Part shown: positions 9,153-17,700 of the stretch, one piece after another
Layout: the number at the start of each line of letters is the position of its first letter
Numbering within the stretch: position 1 is the first letter of the stretch
NCBI GenBank assembly: GCA_041940305.1
Contig: JBGTSJ010000004.1
Span: forward strand, 124,001-188,000
Source: JBGTSJ01 sp041940305
GTDB taxonomy: Bacteria; Planctomycetota; Planctomycetia; Planctomycetales; Planctomycetaceae
Length of the DNA stretch: 64,000 nt
Direction: 5' to 3'
Made by a program: the position numbers and the translations under genes
The notes under the pieces: model-generated
What the model was told of the DNA's origin: nothing
Databases searched by the model: none
What the model saw: only the letters and a program-made list of their open reading frames with translations

Positions 9153-10680
9153 GTCTGCCTCCCTGAAGACTTTGCACAAACAACTCAAATTCCGGTTCGC
9201 TCCGCACCGGGTCCAGATGCCGGTCCTGGCGGAGATGTGTGCGACGATCGGGCGAGCGGAAGTAGCCGCCATCGCGGGCCGCGGCGAGGAGTTCGAACAC
9301 TGCATCCCGATAGCGCTGCTGCAAAGCGCTGCGCATGGCCGGATCCAGGCGTTCATCCGTTACGACGGAACGGCCGGCCAGCGCATATACGCATGCCAGG
9401 TCGTAGCAGCGATGAGGGGACGTCCCGGACTTGGCCCGCATGGATCCGGCTTCGGCGACCGCAACTTCGTAGTCCGGCGAACCGGCCAAAGAGGTCAATC
9501 GGTCGATCCAGAAGCGATCCCGCAGCAACTCGGAGTGGGCGAGGCGGTTCGTCAGGCGGGACTCCGTCTCACCTCCGCGCAGAATGGAGAGTGTGGCGAG
9601 GGAGGTTGCCAGCAGGGCGGCGGCCAACGTCCCGCTGAGGGCTGGATGCCGCCGCACCAGCCGAACACTGCGAGGAACGAGGCCAAGCCGCCGCGCCGCT
9701 ACTGGCCGACTGGCCAGGAATCGTCCCAGGTCACGGCTCACCTCGGCCGCTGATGGGTATCGCTGCGCGGGATCAGCCGCCAGACACTTTCGGCAGATTT
9801 CCTGCAAGTCTCGGGGCAAGCTCCCGTTAAAGGTCCGCGGACTTGGAGCTTCACCGGTGGTCAGCTGATGCAGAATAGCGGGGGTCGTCCCTTCGAAGGG
9901 TCGGCGGCGTGTCAGCATCTCGAACAGGATGACTCCGAGTGAGTAGACATCGGCGCGAGCGTCGACGTTCTCAGCATCTCCGCGCGCCTGCTCAGGCGGC
10001 ATGTAGCCGGGAGTCCCCAGAATCTGGTTCCCGTTGAATTGAGCGTGGCCCGCGGCCGCCCCCTTGGCCAGCCCGAAATCCACCACGTAAGGTTCGCCGT
10101 CCCGCCCCAGCATGATATTGCCGGGCTTCAAATCGCGATGGATTACGCCGCGCTCATGAGCATGCTGGAGCGCGGCGGCGACCTTGATGCACAGCGCAGC
10201 GGCTTCGCGCGGGGCGGGGCGCCTGGCCGCCAAGGATTCGGCCAGCGTGCCCCCTTCCACAAAATCACTGACAATATACGCGCAATCCCCCTCCGCACCG
10301 AGTTCATGCACGCGAACGATGTTCGAGTGCCTCAACTGCGCGGCGAGACGCGCCTCCCGCCACAAAACCGAGTCGGCCGGCTCGTTCCGCATCTGAGTGC
10401 GGGAAATCTTGACGGCGACGAATCGGTCCAGCAAAGGATCGTGCGCCTTCCAGACAGCCCCAAAGGCGCCGGCACCCAGTCTCTCGATCAGCACGAATCG
10501 CCCGAGACACTCCCCCGCGCACGGACCTGATGCCGAGAGTGAAGTCGCCAGTGCTGTGGCAATCGGCGACCCATCGGAGCCGACAGGTACGCGAGTGGCG
10601 TCCATTTCGGGACGGCCGATCCCGGCGGGCGGGGCTCCCGTCGACGGAGCCAACGGCATGAGCGTCGAATCGTGGACCAT
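9145..10680 (-). CDS. Membrane-anchored serine/threonine protein kinase
   Basis: A 511-residue Hanks-type kinase. Glycine loop LGAGAFGAVWKA, lysine in VAVKI (about residue 91), catalytic loop HRDLKPGN (about 181), DFG (about 201), and activation segment end YMPPEQA. A hydrophobic helix (GTLAAALLATSLATL) follows the kinase domain. The C-terminal part contains RCYDLACVYALAG and RDGGYFRSPD, a TPR-like tail common in planctomycete kinases. The ATG at 10680 is chosen; an upstream TTG at 10737 also fits the frame. It overlaps the DUF1559 gene by eight bases, so the kinase may be made together with that exported protein. Confidence 0.93.
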   Translation of the reverse strand: MVHDSTLMPLAPSTGAPPAGIGRPEMDATRVPVGSDGSPIATALATSLSASGPCAGECLGRFVLIERLGAGAFGAVWKAHDPLLDRFVAVKISRTQMRNEPADSVLWREARLAAQLRHSNIVRVHELGAEGDCAYIVSDFVEGGTLAESLAARRPAPREAAALCIKVAAALQHAHERGVIHRDLKPGNIMLGRDGEPYVVDFGLAKGAAAGHAQFNGNQILGTPGYMPPEQARGDAENVDARADVYSLGVILFEMLTRRRPFEGTTPAILHQLTTGEAPSPRTFNGSLPRDLQEICRKCLAADPAQRYPSAAEVSRDLGRFLASRPVAARRLGLVPRSVRLVRRHPALSGTLAAALLATSLATLSILRGGETESRLTNRLAHSELLRDRFWIDRLTSLAGSPDYEVAVAEAGSMRAKSGTSPHRCYDLACVYALAGRSVVTDERLDPAMRSALQQRYRDAVFELLAAARDGGYFRSPDRRTHLRQDRHLDPVRSEPEFELFVQSLQGGRHE

Positions 10681-10821
10681 AATCCGTCGGGCCACTGCGG
10701 CCGCCGTGCGGACCCGATCCCTCGGGCCACGAACCAAGCATGGCGACCTGACCGAAAGTATAGCCAGAAGGACGGCGAAGGGAAGGGACCAGACACAGTC
10801 GAGATTTGCGGTCCGTCCTCC

Positions 10822-11652
10822 TCATTGAGGGCCGCCAGTTCCGGATTCCGCGCCAGGCCGCATCGAAAAAGGAACTCTCAGCCCGTCGTGCGACATCCGA
10901 ACGTCCTTGGGCAATCGGGCGTTGGTCGCGTCGTAGTCCAGCCGGTGGGAGATGTGAGTCAGGAACGCCTGCCGCGGCGACACGCGCTCGATCACTTCCA
11001 ATGCTTCGGAGACGCTGAAATGCGTGGGATGCGGCTCATCCCAGAGGGCGTCGATGACGAGTGTGTCGAGGCCCTCCAGCACCGGCCAGGACTCGTCGGG
11101 GATACGGTTGCAGTCGGTGGCGTAGGCGACGTCGCCAATCCGGAAACCCAGGACGGGCGTCCTGCCATGCCACAGCCGGAACGGGCGCACGGTGACTCCC
11201 AGCAGGTCGAACGGCTCGCTTCCGATGTTGACGAATTCCAGTTGAGGCCGGGAGTGCTGGTCATCCGGCGTTGTGGCGGCAAACGCGTATGCGAATGCAG
11301 CTCGCAGTGTGCGCTCGACCTCCGGCTCGCAGTACAGCCTTACGGCACGCTTCAGACGAAAGCCGAAGATCCGCAGGTCGTCCAGGCCGAGAATGTGATC
11401 GGCGTGGGCGTGAGTGAAGATCACCGCCTCGATCATCTCGACCTGCTCGCGGACCAGCTGCAGGCGTAGCTCGGGGGGCGTGTCGATGAGAAAGTTGCCG
11501 TGCGGGGCCTGAATCAGGACGCCGGCGCGGGTTCGTTGATTCCGGGGATTGGCGGACGTGCAGACGGCGCAGCGGCAGCCGATCATCGGCACTCCCATGC
11601 TCGTGCCCGTGCCGAGCAGCGTCATCGAGCCGGCCGGCTCCGTCCGGGGCAT
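10822..11652 (-). CDS. PhnP-like metallo-beta-lactamase fold hydrolase
   Basis: A 276-residue protein with the metal-binding motif THAHADH (residues 80-86) and a C-x-C-x2-C cluster in GCRCAVC (26-31), typical of PhnP-type phosphodiesterases and their relatives. Other conserved pieces are LIDTPPELRLQL, AYATDCN, and LTHISH near the end. PhnP acts on cyclic ribose phosphate in phosphonate use, but no phn genes are nearby, so the substrate is open; a general cyclic-nucleotide or RNA-end phosphodiesterase is an alternative. Its ATG overlaps the stop of the upstream gene (TGATG), so the two are translationally coupled. Confidence 0.9.
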   Translation of the reverse strand: MPRTEPAGSMTLLGTGTSMGVPMIGCRCAVCTSANPRNQRTRAGVLIQAPHGNFLIDTPPELRLQLVREQVEMIEAVIFTHAHADHILGLDDLRIFGFRLKRAVRLYCEPEVERTLRAAFAYAFAATTPDDQHSRPQLEFVNIGSEPFDLLGVTVRPFRLWHGRTPVLGFRIGDVAYATDCNRIPDESWPVLEGLDTLVIDALWDEPHPTHFSVSEALEVIERVSPRQAFLTHISHRLDYDATNARLPKDVRMSHDGLRVPFSMRPGAESGTGGPQ

Positions 11653-12935
11653 CAAATCGCCTCCGGTTCGTAGTATTCGCAGACGCCGTCGGCCGTGACG
11701 AGCAGCAGCCGGTCGGTGAGCGGATGATCCATGTGGGCGAAGTCCTCATGAACGCGCCCGCGCACGTGCTGCACCATCTCGGGGGACTTGAGCGTCACCG
11801 CGACAAAGAAATCACGTCCTGGCAGGCCGACGGCAAGGTCGCCGCCAATGACTTCCCTCAGCCGCGACGTGAAGTCGTTGCTGACGAGTCGCGCCGCGTT
11901 GTACGCATCGGACTTGCCCGGCATCAGCAGCGAAGCGTCTCCCTCTTCGGCGCCTGCGACGGCGAGTTCCATCGGATGTTCTTCAAAATAACGATCGAGG
12001 TTTTCCAGCGACAGATCGTGCAGCTGCTCGGCGCTCATCTCCCACTGGGCCAGCAGGTCGTGCGGGATGTACCAGTAGGCGTGCGCCTCGTCCACGACGT
12101 ACAGCACTGCCAGTCCCGCCACCCACGGCGAGCCGACGAAGCCGGAAAACTTCGACTGCCACACCGACTCGGGATAAAGCATCGGCATGATGCGCTCGCG
12201 CACATTGTCGAGCGGCGGCTTGGTCTGCGCGGTGCCCCACTCCTGCACCTGCACGACCGTCGTCAGCGCCGGAAGCACCACTTCCTCGAACCGCTCGGGC
12301 GCGCGGACGTACGACCGGTAAAAATTGAACAGGTTGAGTGTCGATTCGCCGATGGTGATCTGCAGTTCGCCGGAGAGCTGGCATTCGAGCAGCGGGAACC
12401 GCTTCCGGGCCAGTTCCAGGACGCGCCGCGCGAAGCGATCGGGCGGATCGGCGGGTGCGTCGGAAAACTCGATCGACCGCAGCACCATGCGGCAGAGCGT
12501 CGTCAGTTCCGGGTCGGTTTCGGGGCCGTGCACGAGTGTCACGACGACGACGACGGGACCATCCCGCAATACCCATAACTGCCACGCCCGCCACGAAGCG
12601 GCCTTGAAAGGACGCAGCCACCACTTCGCCGGCAGGTTGAAGGCCGATTCTCCCGCGCGGCTCTGAATACAGTGCGGCAGGTCCGGCTCGTCCACGTTCC
12701 GGACACGGCGGACGTTGGGAAATGGAACACCGGACTCCCCGAACAGCGGCTGCGCGGGATGCTCAGGCTCCTCGCTCCACGCCGCGCTGACCGCAATGAA
12801 CGCCCCGCCGTCCTGCGGATGGAGCGTCTGCGCCACATCCCCTTCGCGCAATTCCCACCCCTGCGGATACCACAGTCGGTACCACCCGGACGGGCCGTTG
12901 AGTGTATTCCAATTGTCCGAGGGAGGTCCGGGCAC
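11652..12935 (-). CDS. DUF1444 family protein
   Basis: A 427-residue protein. The second half matches DUF1444 (YtpQ-like), with GGDLAVGLPGRDFFVAVTLK close to the C-terminus and FEEVVLPALTTVVQV in the middle. The first half (WYRLWYPQGWELREGDVAQT and FAVSAAW-type strands) resembles a domain handling stress or lipid-like ligands but is not assigned. There is no signal peptide or membrane helix. The start codon is GTG at 12935, with no ATG upstream in frame. The stop is shared with the start of the PhnP-like gene. Function unknown. Confidence 0.8.
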   Translation of the reverse strand: MPGPPSDNWNTLNGPSGWYRLWYPQGWELREGDVAQTLHPQDGGAFIAVSAAWSEEPEHPAQPLFGESGVPFPNVRRVRNVDEPDLPHCIQSRAGESAFNLPAKWWLRPFKAASWRAWQLWVLRDGPVVVVVTLVHGPETDPELTTLCRMVLRSIEFSDAPADPPDRFARRVLELARKRFPLLECQLSGELQITIGESTLNLFNFYRSYVRAPERFEEVVLPALTTVVQVQEWGTAQTKPPLDNVRERIMPMLYPESVWQSKFSGFVGSPWVAGLAVLYVVDEAHAYWYIPHDLLAQWEMSAEQLHDLSLENLDRYFEEHPMELAVAGAEEGDASLLMPGKSDAYNAARLVSNDFTSRLREVIGGDLAVGLPGRDFFVAVTLKSPEMVQHVRGRVHEDFAHMDHPLTDRLLLVTADGVCEYYEPEAI

Positions 12936-12973
12936 GTGTGTGCGCTTGCGTCAGGGAGGCGGACAGAAACGGA

Positions 12974-13435
12974 TTATGTCGCGGACCGGCGGGTTTGCTC
13001 CACGTAGGCCATTCGCAATTCGTGCAGGCTGGCGGTAAGTATCTGCTCCTCTTCGGCACTCAGCCGGCCCCGGGTTTTATCTTCGAGTACGCCCAGCAGA
13101 TCAATAAAGTGCTTGGCCAGCTTCAATCGAGGTTGCGGTCGACCGGACTGTGGATCGGGAATCAGGCCCAGAGCGACGATGGCCTGCGTCGAAAACATCT
13201 GCACCAGCGTCAGAAACTCGGCGGGAGGCAGGTAATCAAGGTCCTCATCCGTCAGCCCGGCATGCCGTTCCGGCTCGTCGGAGGTCAATGCGTGCACCGG
13301 CGGAGGGGCCGTGGAACGCGATTCGGGCGTCGGCTCGCGCGCGGCGTCCAGTTGCCGTGCTTCGTTACGGACTCGCTCCTTCCAGTCTTCGTCCGCTTTA
13401 ATCTCAATGCTGCCCGGAGAGGGTGTGTCGGCCAT
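12974..13435 (-). CDS. DUF1844 domain protein
   Basis: A 153-residue protein. The conserved half is C-terminal: DYLPPAEFLTLVQMFSTQAI, then LGLIPDPQSG, LAKHFIDLLGVLEDKTRG, and HELRMAYVEQ. This is DUF1844, a small helical family of unknown function found in planctomycetes and some other phyla. The N-terminal 70 residues are charged and proline-rich, so probably disordered. The ATG at 13435 is preceded by AGGACGAG. It is the first gene of the leftward run reaching 8073, with 38 bases to the DUF1444 gene. Confidence 0.85.
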   Translation of the reverse strand: MADTPSPGSIEIKADEDWKERVRNEARQLDAAREPTPESRSTAPPPVHALTSDEPERHAGLTDEDLDYLPPAEFLTLVQMFSTQAIVALGLIPDPQSGRPQPRLKLAKHFIDLLGVLEDKTRGRLSAEEEQILTASLHELRMAYVEQTRRSAT

Positions 13436-13856
13436 GGTGACTCGTCCTGCTGAAACGGGGCGGCTGCTTAATTCTATGAGGAAGCGCCGATCGGCATAGC
13501 CTGCACATTCGGAGCGAGAATAAAACCGACGCCGCGCCGCGGCAAGGCGATCGACGGTCGCGTAATCTTCTCCAATCCCGACCCAGACGCGTGGCGAGTG
13601 CGCGCCAGACGGGGCGCTCTGCCCGAAGTTCGTGCAACTGCGATGTCGCTCCTGCAGGTTCGTTCCGACTTCTCGGCCGGCTTCTGATCGCTGCAATTCC
13701 CTCAATTTCGGCGAAATAGTGTGGAAACCAGACCGCCGCCGCGAGGTGGGGGGACCGGCCATCGATCGACCGGCACATCCTTTGCGATTCGGTCCGAGGT
13801 CGATCGGACGAGTCGCAGCGAGTTGGATTCACTCCTGCGACAGTGCCGAGTCGGCA

Positions 13857-13945
13857 GAGTGAATGATGGCCGGGGGTGTGGCCGGACACGGCCTGTGTCG
13901 GGTCGGAGCCGGGCGAGCGCCCACACTCTCGGCCACCATTCACTC
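13857..13945. repeat. 89-base inverted-repeat element with inner hairpin
   Basis: The outer arms, 25 bases each, are 13857-13881 and 13921-13945. Each begins GAGTGAATG read inward, and 22 of 25 positions match. The 39-base interior contains a second hairpin, GACAC-ggcct-GTGTC at 13885-13899. There is no T-run after either arm, so it does not look like a simple terminator. It may be a miniature palindromic or REP/MITE-like element or a structured RNA; only one copy is seen in this window. Confidence 0.6.
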
Positions 13946-13971
13946 AACATTGAGGGAAACACCCCGCCGCT

Positions 13972-14005
13972 GGACGCCCGGTCTTCAACAAGAGGCCGGG
14001 CGTCC
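13972..14005 (-). terminator. Hairpin, possible terminator of pcm
   Basis: Perfect 10-base stem GGACGCCCGG (13972-13981) with CCGGGCGTCC (13996-14005) and a 14-base loop. It lies about 140 bases beyond the pcm stop. No clear T-run follows on either strand, so terminator function is uncertain. Confidence 0.4.
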
Positions 14006-14051
14006 CTCTTTGGGCGCAGCCGCACTTCATTGTCGCCGGCGCAATGTCGCA

Positions 14052-14069
14052 GGCACAGTTCCCTGTGCC
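14052..14069. terminator. Small hairpin downstream of pcm
   Basis: Stem GGCACAG/CTGTGCC (seven pairs) with loop TTCC, about 80 bases beyond the pcm stop. No T-run. It may be a transcript-end hairpin of pcm or a small repeat. Confidence 0.3.
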
Positions 14070-14148
14070 GCCCGCTGCACGTACTACTTCACTCAGTGAA
14101 CTCCGGGACCACCGCGGTCCTGCACGAAGACTCGCTCCAGCATCTTCT

Positions 14149-14838
14149 TCATTCGGTGGGATCTTGCCGGTGCCACTCGTCCGGCGGCCCTTCAGGCCAG
14201 GCGGCGTCTCCAATCAGGCGGACGAAACGACAGCCCCCGGCGTCGCGCACCTGCGGGCCGTCCGCGGTCTTGGTGACCACACGCAGCACCTGATCGGACT
14301 CCGTCCCAACCGGTATCACGAGCCGCCCACCGACAGCCAGTTGGTTGTACAGTGGCGCGGGAAAGTCGGGAGCGCCCGCCGTCACGATCATCGCGTCATA
14401 GGATGCACCAGGCGGCCACCCGAGGCTGCCGTCCCCCACGTGGAACTCGATGTTCCGGTAGCCGAGCGACTCCAGCAGATCCCGCGCAGAGGCCGCCAGC
14501 TGAGGGACACGCTCCACGGTGGTCACATTCCGCGCCAGTTCCGCGAGCAACGCAGTCTGGTAACCGCTGCCGGTGCCGATTTCGAGGACCGACTCATCCC
14601 CGTCCAGCGCGAGTTCCTGCGTCATGGCGGCCACCATCAACGGCTGGCTGATGGTCTGCCCGGCGGCAATCGGCAGGGCGCTGTTCTCGTAGGCGCGCTC
14701 GTACAGTTCGGGAGGGACAAAGCACTCGCGCGGCACGGCTGTGAGGGCGGCATGCACGCGCTCGGCGGTGATGCCCCGTGCGCGCAAAGCGCTCCACAAA
14801 CTGCTGCGGTCCCGCTCAAAACGTGGATCATGCTGCAT
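14149..14838 (-). CDS. pcm: Protein-L-isoaspartate O-methyltransferase
   Basis: A 229-residue SAM-dependent enzyme that methylates isoaspartyl residues in damaged proteins as the first step of repair. Diagnostic features are QTISQP (61-66), the SAM motif VLEIGTGSGYQTALLAEL (84-101), and the C-terminal GGRLVIPVGTESDQVLRVV. Length is normal for the family (about 210-230). It has no export signal. It follows recJ by 53 bases on the same strand, and the two probably share a transcript. Confidence 0.95.
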   Translation of the reverse strand: MQHDPRFERDRSSLWSALRARGITAERVHAALTAVPRECFVPPELYERAYENSALPIAAGQTISQPLMVAAMTQELALDGDESVLEIGTGSGYQTALLAELARNVTTVERVPQLAASARDLLESLGYRNIEFHVGDGSLGWPPGASYDAMIVTAGAPDFPAPLYNQLAVGGRLVIPVGTESDQVLRVVTKTADGPQVRDAGGCRFVRLIGDAAWPEGPPDEWHRQDPTE

Positions 14839-14891
14839 GGCGCGGCTCCGGGCGCCATGATAGCACCTGCAGCCGCGCGTCGCGGCAAATC

Positions 14892-16655
14892 TCAGCCGGC
14901 ACAGGCGGCCGACACGGAATCGGCCAGCCAGTCGTGCAACTGCAACTCGACGGACTCGTACCCCTGGAACGAATTGAGCGCGGCCGAGAAGCAGAACGAG
15001 AGGGGACCGGACACGCGCGACAGTTCATCCGCCCACTCGCCGCGGCCGAAAGCGACGCAGCGCAGCACCTTGCTCCCCTGACGGACGCGGAGCGAGAGGT
15101 GCCGGTCGCCCCCTCCCATCTTGCGGGGAGGATCAGCCAGCTCGAGACCGCGCGCGACGAAGCAAGCCCGGCGGTGGTCGCAGCCAAACGGTCCGAGCGA
15201 ATCGAGTTCCTTCACCGCCCGATGCGTCAAGTCGGCAAGCTGCACTTCGGCGTCCACGTGCAGGGGCGGTGCGTCCGCCTCGCCCGGTTGCTGAGTCGCA
15301 GCATAGCCGACGAAAGATTCGCGAAATGCGTCCACGCGATCCGTGCGGATCCGCAGGCCGGCGGCCGCCTTGTGTCCCCCGAATCCCTCAAGATGTTCGC
15401 AGCACGCGGTCAGCGCGGCATGCAGGTCCAGACCGCCATGCGACCGACCCGAGCCCTGGCCGGACTGCCGCTGCTCATCGAGCGCGATCACGATCGCAGG
15501 CCGTGCAAAGTGCTCGGCGATGCGCCCCGCGACGATGCCGACAACGCCCACGTGCCAATCGGGATGGGCCAGCACGAGGGCCCGATGATCCGTCCATCCC
15601 GGCGACTCATCGACGAGCTCGCGCGCCTGACGGAACATGCGGCGCTCGACCGTCTGCCGGCTCTTGTTCAATTCATCGACATACTCGGCAAGCTGGCGGG
15701 CGCGTTGCGGGTTGTCGGTCGTCAGCAGTTCGACGGCAAGGCGGGCCTGTCCGAGACGTCCGGCTGCATTCAGCCGCGGCGCGAGGCCGAAGCCGATATC
15801 TTCCGCCACCAGGGTCTGTTTGTCGTGGAGACCGGCGACCTCCAGCAGCGTCGTAATCCCGGCGATCGGCAACTCGCGGAGCGCCTGCAGGCCGTACCGC
15901 ACCAGCACACGATTCTCACCAACGAGCGGAACCACGTCGGCGACGGTCCCCAATGCGGCCAGTCCGACAGCTGACTTGAGGAACTCGCGCATCGCTGGCG
16001 TCGCGCGGCCCCCCTCTCCCAGCCGTTTGCAGATCGCCCAGGCCAGTTTGAATGCGACGCCAGCGCCGCAAAGCTCGCCAAACGGATACGTCCCCCCCGG
16101 CAGCCGCGGATGGACGAGGCAGGCCGCTTCCGGCAGATCGGCGGCGAAAGTGTGGTGATCGGTGACGATCAGCTCCAGGCCAAGCTCGCGCGCCAGCGAC
16201 GCTTCCGCCAGGCTCGCGATGCCGCAGTCCACCGTGACGATCAGGCGCTCCGGATCCTCGGAATTCAGTTGCCGTAACGCGTCCTGATTGAGTCCGTACC
16301 CTTCTTCCATGCGGCAGGGGATGTAGTAATCCACCTGGGCGCCGGCGAGCCGCAGGCAGTACCAGAGGATGCTGGTCGCCGTCACCCCGTCCACATCGTA
16401 GTCGCCGTATACGGTGATTCGGCGACCGGCGCGAACGGCCGCGACGATCCGTTCTGCGGCGTCCGGCACTCCGGGGAGCAGGTCGGGATCGTGCAGATCG
16501 TTAATATCGGCGCGGAGAAAGGCCTTCGCCTCATCGCCCGAGCGGATGCCGCGCGAGGCGAGAACGGCAGCCAGTAGCGGGGAGCAGGACAGTTCGCGGC
16601 TGATCCGTCCAACGACGCCCCGGTCATGCGGCGGAAAACGCCACGGGCGCGGCAT
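14892..16655 (-). CDS. recJ: Single-stranded-DNA-specific exonuclease RecJ
   Basis: A 587-residue 5'-3' single-strand DNA exonuclease of the DHH superfamily, acting in recombination and mismatch/base-excision repair. Motifs: GDYDVDGVTATSI (84-96), TVDCGIAS (141-148), TDHHTF (165-170), and in the DHHA1 half GFGGHKAAAGLRI. Size matches the family (about 560-600). The OB-fold C-terminus is present. The ATG start is clear, with pcm immediately downstream. Confidence 0.96.
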   Translation of the reverse strand: MPRPWRFPPHDRGVVGRISRELSCSPLLAAVLASRGIRSGDEAKAFLRADINDLHDPDLLPGVPDAAERIVAAVRAGRRITVYGDYDVDGVTATSILWYCLRLAGAQVDYYIPCRMEEGYGLNQDALRQLNSEDPERLIVTVDCGIASLAEASLARELGLELIVTDHHTFAADLPEAACLVHPRLPGGTYPFGELCGAGVAFKLAWAICKRLGEGGRATPAMREFLKSAVGLAALGTVADVVPLVGENRVLVRYGLQALRELPIAGITTLLEVAGLHDKQTLVAEDIGFGLAPRLNAAGRLGQARLAVELLTTDNPQRARQLAEYVDELNKSRQTVERRMFRQARELVDESPGWTDHRALVLAHPDWHVGVVGIVAGRIAEHFARPAIVIALDEQRQSGQGSGRSHGGLDLHAALTACCEHLEGFGGHKAAAGLRIRTDRVDAFRESFVGYAATQQPGEADAPPLHVDAEVQLADLTHRAVKELDSLGPFGCDHRRACFVARGLELADPPRKMGGGDRHLSLRVRQGSKVLRCVAFGRGEWADELSRVSGPLSFCFSAALNSFQGYESVELQLHDWLADSVSAACAG

Positions 16656-16775
16656 AGATGTTGACTCCGTTCAGGTGACAGTCGGCGAGAGTACCTGGAC
16701 TCGCAGCATGAGAGACGTGAACTGGTATCGATTACAGCAGACGGGCGAGGCAGCGTCAAAGCCCGTACCACGCCA

Positions 16776-17543
16776 TCAATAGAACGAGATCGACGAGCCG
16801 TCTCTCAGTCGCAATGCCGGCTGCGGCGTCTCCTGCCGCCGACCGCAGAGGTCGCGCACCGCGGGACGCAAACGCAGCAGGCGATATCGTCCGACCCGCT
16901 CACGGACCGGCGGCGCTGGAGCGACATTGTCGATCGGCCAGGCCGAGAGCAGCTCCTGCCATGCCGCTCGTCGCGCCGACCAGCGGATATGGATGGGATC
17001 GAAGCCGTACCATTCGTCTCGCGGCCTCACGAGCCGCGCACCCGACGACTCAGCCAATCGGCGCAGACCCTCATCCACTTGAGCCGCGGCCCTCTGCATG
17101 TCCTGCCAGCACGGGCCCTTTCCCGGGAAAAAACAGGCCTTCGTCAATTGATAGCGGGTGTTTCCCAAGCGGCTCACGCTCCCCATCGGCAATGCGGCGA
17201 GCGTCAGCCGCGCTCCGCGCTCCAGCAGCTGATCCGCACAAACTCGCACCCACTCCGCAATTCTCTCACTGCCAGCGCCATACAGAATGTCGTTTCCGAC
17301 ATCGGTGATGAGGGCCAGCGGAGGATGATCGAGCGGATCGCGGCGTTCCAGGTCCTCCCACAGACGGCAGGAGCGGATGCTGGGCAGAGCGCGGCAGAGC
17401 ACTCGCGAGCGGCTGCCGAAGGACCGGCCGTGGCCGTGGGCCGCCAGCAGTTCCACCGGTCCCAGGCTGGTCCGCAGTTGGTGCACAATCGTGGCCATGC
17501 CGATCGTCACGTTGCTGGCGCCGAGGATGATGACGCGGTGCAT
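16776..17543 (-). CDS. SGNH/GDSL-type hydrolase-like protein
   Basis: A 255-residue protein. The start at 17543 gives MHRVIILGASNVTIG, with the serine of block I in GASN (S10) rather than GDS. Block III is VGNDI (N84), and block V is GFDPIHI (D182, H185). That spacing fits the SGNH fold, an esterase/lipase-type hydrolase. There is no signal peptide. Block II is not obvious, so activity should not be taken for granted. It is divergent from the Tm-1-like gene, with 157 bases between starts. Confidence 0.65.
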   Translation of the reverse strand: MHRVIILGASNVTIGMATIVHQLRTSLGPVELLAAHGHGRSFGSRSRVLCRALPSIRSCRLWEDLERRDPLDHPPLALITDVGNDILYGAGSERIAEWVRVCADQLLERGARLTLAALPMGSVSRLGNTRYQLTKACFFPGKGPCWQDMQRAAAQVDEGLRRLAESSGARLVRPRDEWYGFDPIHIRWSARRAAWQELLSAWPIDNVAPAPPVRERVGRYRLLRLRPAVRDLCGRRQETPQPALRLRDGSSISFY

Positions 17544-17700
17544 GGCGGTAACGAGAGGATCTGTGGCGTCGTGTGAAGAACTGCAACGCAGACGGACGAT
17601 GGCTGATCCGGGTACACTTCTCAAGCCGCCAAGAGCCTCACGCGCGATCGCTGTTCATTCGAGAGACCAGAGGTCCTGTTGCCAACCGAGGAGTCGCCCA

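Larger units (their letters stand above)
13436..14148. other. 713-base gene-free region with nested inverted repeats
   Basis: No open frame here looks protein-like in composition or shows a start with a ribosome binding site. The right half holds three inverted repeats (13857-13945, 13972-14005, 14052-14069). It separates the end of pcm from the start of the DUF1844 gene, both leftward, so it should hold the terminator of the former and the promoter of the latter. Confidence 0.6.

Noticed and set aside
8088..9638. Forward open frame across the DUF1559 gene and kinase end (about 516 codons)
   Set aside because: It spans two well-supported leftward genes, has no domain and no plausible start context.
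13632..14293. Small open frames across the gene-free region
   Set aside because: Compositions are Arg/Ser-rich, none has a ribosome binding site, and they follow the inverted repeats rather than a coding pattern.
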